Source: Fulvimarina sp039652615 (GTDB lineage: Bacteria > Pseudomonadota > Alphaproteobacteria > Rhizobiales > Rhizobiaceae). From it: DNA of 64,000 bases. Location of the stretch: assembly GCF_039652615.1 (NCBI RefSeq), contig NZ_JBDJAC010000011.1:62001-126000 (forward strand). Direction: 5' to 3'. Numbering within the stretch: the stretch's first letter is position 1; each line of letters opens with the position of its first letter. The position numbers and the translations under genes are program-made. The notes under the pieces are model-generated. The model was not told where the DNA came from. It did no database searches and saw nothing but the letters and a program-made list of their open reading frames with translations. Below, in pieces: positions 62,711 to 64,000 of the stretch.

Positions 62711-62986
62711 CCGGCCGATTGCTCGGCTGAACGTGAGCCCTGATAACGCCAAACGGCGCCGCGTTCAAGCAGCCGGAGAGGCGAAATTTCCAGAAAGACG
62801 ATGATGCGTTCCGGTGCCTTGCCTTTGGCCACATGAAGCCGAATTCATGCAACGGCGGCGACGATGCGCCGTTCACCGAGCAAAGCAAATATCCACTGTC
62901 CGGCCGGGCTCACGCCATTCGAAGCAAATCCGCAGGCATTTCGAATCCCGCGCCCCGCCTACATGGAACGGCAAGGAGGCATCATC

Positions 62987-63766
62987 ATGCAACTTCAGGA
63001 CAATGTCGCGATCGTCACAGGCGCGTCTTCCGGGATCGGCCGCCAGATCGCGTTGAGCTACGCCAAGGAAGGCGCGAAGATCGCCATCGCCGACATCAAC
63101 ATGGACGGCGCAAACAAGGTCGTCTCCGAGATCGAGGGCATGGGCGGCGAAGCGATGGCCGTCGAAATGGATGTGACCGACGAATCCGCGGTCAATGCGG
63201 GCGTCGACAAGGTCGCCGACCGGTTCGGCAGGATCGATACGATGGTCTCCAACGCCGGTATCCAGATCGTCCACCCGATCGAGGATTTCCCTTACGACCA
63301 GTTCAAGAAGATGATCGACATTCACCTGGGTGGTGCCTTCCTGCTGACCAAGGCCTGCGTGAAGCACATGTATCCGCAGAAATCCGGCTCGCTCATCTAT
63401 ATGGGTTCGGTGCACAGCCATGAGCCGTCTGCGCTGAAGACGGCCTATGTGTCGGCAAAGCACGGTATTCTGGGTCTGGCGCGGGTGATGGCCAAGGAGG
63501 GCGCCAAGCACGGCGTGCGCTCCAACGTGATCTGTCCGGGCTTCGTGAAAACGCCGCTGGTCGAGAAGCAGATCCCCGAACAGGCGCAAAATCTCGGGAT
63601 ATCCGAAGAAGAGGTCGTCTCGAAGATTATGCTCGGCGAGACCGTGGATACGGAATTCACCACCATTCAGGATGTCGCCGATGTCGCCGTCTTCCTCGCC
63701 GCCTTCAAGACCAATGCGCTGACGGGTCAGTCGATCACCGCGAGCCATGGCTGGTATATGGGCTAA
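62987..63766 (+). CDS. SDR oxidoreductase, probable 3-hydroxybutyrate dehydrogenase
   Basis: The protein has 259 residues from ATG 62987, after AAGGAGG; the longer frame is rejected. Rossmann NAD site TGASSGIG, NAG in SNAGIQ, catalytic Ser in MGSVHSHEP, and YVSAK with the YxxxK pair. The end TGQSITASHGWYMG and the HEPSALKTAYVSAKHG block resemble 3-hydroxybutyrate dehydrogenases that feed polyhydroxybutyrate or ketone-body use. Substrate assignment is moderate; another short-chain dehydrogenase activity is possible. Confidence 0.85.
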   Translation: MQLQDNVAIVTGASSGIGRQIALSYAKEGAKIAIADINMDGANKVVSEIEGMGGEAMAVEMDVTDESAVNAGVDKVADRFGRIDTMVSNAGIQIVHPIEDFPYDQFKKMIDIHLGGAFLLTKACVKHMYPQKSGSLIYMGSVHSHEPSALKTAYVSAKHGILGLARVMAKEGAKHGVRSNVICPGFVKTPLVEKQIPEQAQNLGISEEEVVSKIMLGETVDTEFTTIQDVADVAVFLAAFKTNALTGQSITASHGWYMG

Positions 63767-63781
63767 ACGGGACGAACCAAG

Positions 63782-63807
63782 CCCGGCTCGCCTCCGGCGA
63801 AGCCGGG
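63782..63807 (+). terminator. Hairpin after the SDR gene
   Basis: CCCGGCTCGCC, TCC, GGCGAAGCCGGG: an 11-bp stem with one bulge, 16 bases after the stop; the T-tail is weak. The remaining 190 bases to the window end show no supported gene. Confidence 0.6.
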
Positions 63808-64000
63808 TCGTTGCCCGCAACCGGGATTGTCATGTTGCGGCGACGAACCGATCCACAGCGCTCACGTTGAGGACTTGCCAGGTCAAAACCGATCCCTGCA
63901 CGTCCGATCCTGTGCTGGGGCCGGTGACAGACATTGGGTGGTCCTTGCTCCATGTTCCTGCCGTGAGAAGATCCGCACGCGGCTTTCGTCACGCAACCGG

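Noticed and set aside
63832..63934. 34-codon minus-strand frame starting MSVTGPSTGSDVQ
   Set aside because: No ribosome site and no recognised homology; too short to support near a window edge.

Overview
The window reads as ordinary chromosome of a high-GC alphaproteobacterium, almost certainly order Hyphomicrobiales (Rhizobiales). Four things point there: a chemotaxis operon in the Sinorhizobium order (receptor, cheS, Y1, A, W, R, B, Y2, D, T); the block htpX-rsmB-lipoprotein-purH with a DUF1674 gene nearby; a DUF1236 envelope protein; and a GGAAC-N16-CGTT promoter of the EcfG general stress type. The genus cannot be fixed from the sequence. There is no phage, insertion sequence, CRISPR array or plasmid function. 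One run of 100 N inside a flagellin gene marks an assembly gap.

Layout. 0-10 kb: partial mepA, an adenosine-kinase-like PfkB kinase, guaB, a large 5-oxoprolinase/hydantoinase fusion, then maf-aroE-coaE. 10-15 kb: a stand-alone small transcript unit (25-codon ORF with an extreme Shine-Dalgarno and a terminator), a liv-type ABC operon without a binding protein, and allA. 15-28 kb: an SH3/DUF1236 protein, then a purine-degradation and uptake block (uraH, xdhABC, a BMP-type nucleoside/purine ABC transporter, a decayed membrane urate oxidase remnant, guanine deaminase). 28-32 kb: a two-subunit molybdenum hydroxylase with a diheme cytochrome, then a CsbD-like stress protein. 32-35 kb: two flagellins. 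35-43 kb: ppa, a xanthine/urate permease, purH, rsmB, htpX and small conserved genes. 43-50 kb: a secreted nuclease-like protein, a carboxymuconolactone-decarboxylase fold protein, cfa, DUF2256, an EI24 membrane protein, a YrdC-like protein, leuCD. 50-62.3 kb: a membrane chemoreceptor, then the full che operon led by a cytosolic PAS-PAS receptor. 62.6-64 kb: tRNA-Thr(CGT) and an SDR dehydrogenase.

How it fits together. Purine metabolism recurs: IMP synthesis (purH), IMP to XMP (guaB), nucleoside phosphorylation, guanine to xanthine (guaD), xanthine to urate (xdhABC), 5-hydroxyisourate hydrolysis (uraH), ureidoglycolate cleavage (allA), and two uptake routes. The step between urate and 5-hydroxyisourate is the one missing, and a short remnant of a PuuD-type urate oxidase lies directly upstream of guaD. 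Flagellins and the chemotaxis operon make a motility theme.

Between genes there is a dispersed family of hairpin-bearing repeats, in both orientations and with rearranged modules, plus a perfect 28-bp inverted pair of the alphaproteobacterial palindrome type. I did not find a wholly new multi-gene system. The strongest leads are the urate oxidase remnant, the modular intergenic repeats, the small ORF transcript and the CheT-type phosphatase candidate.
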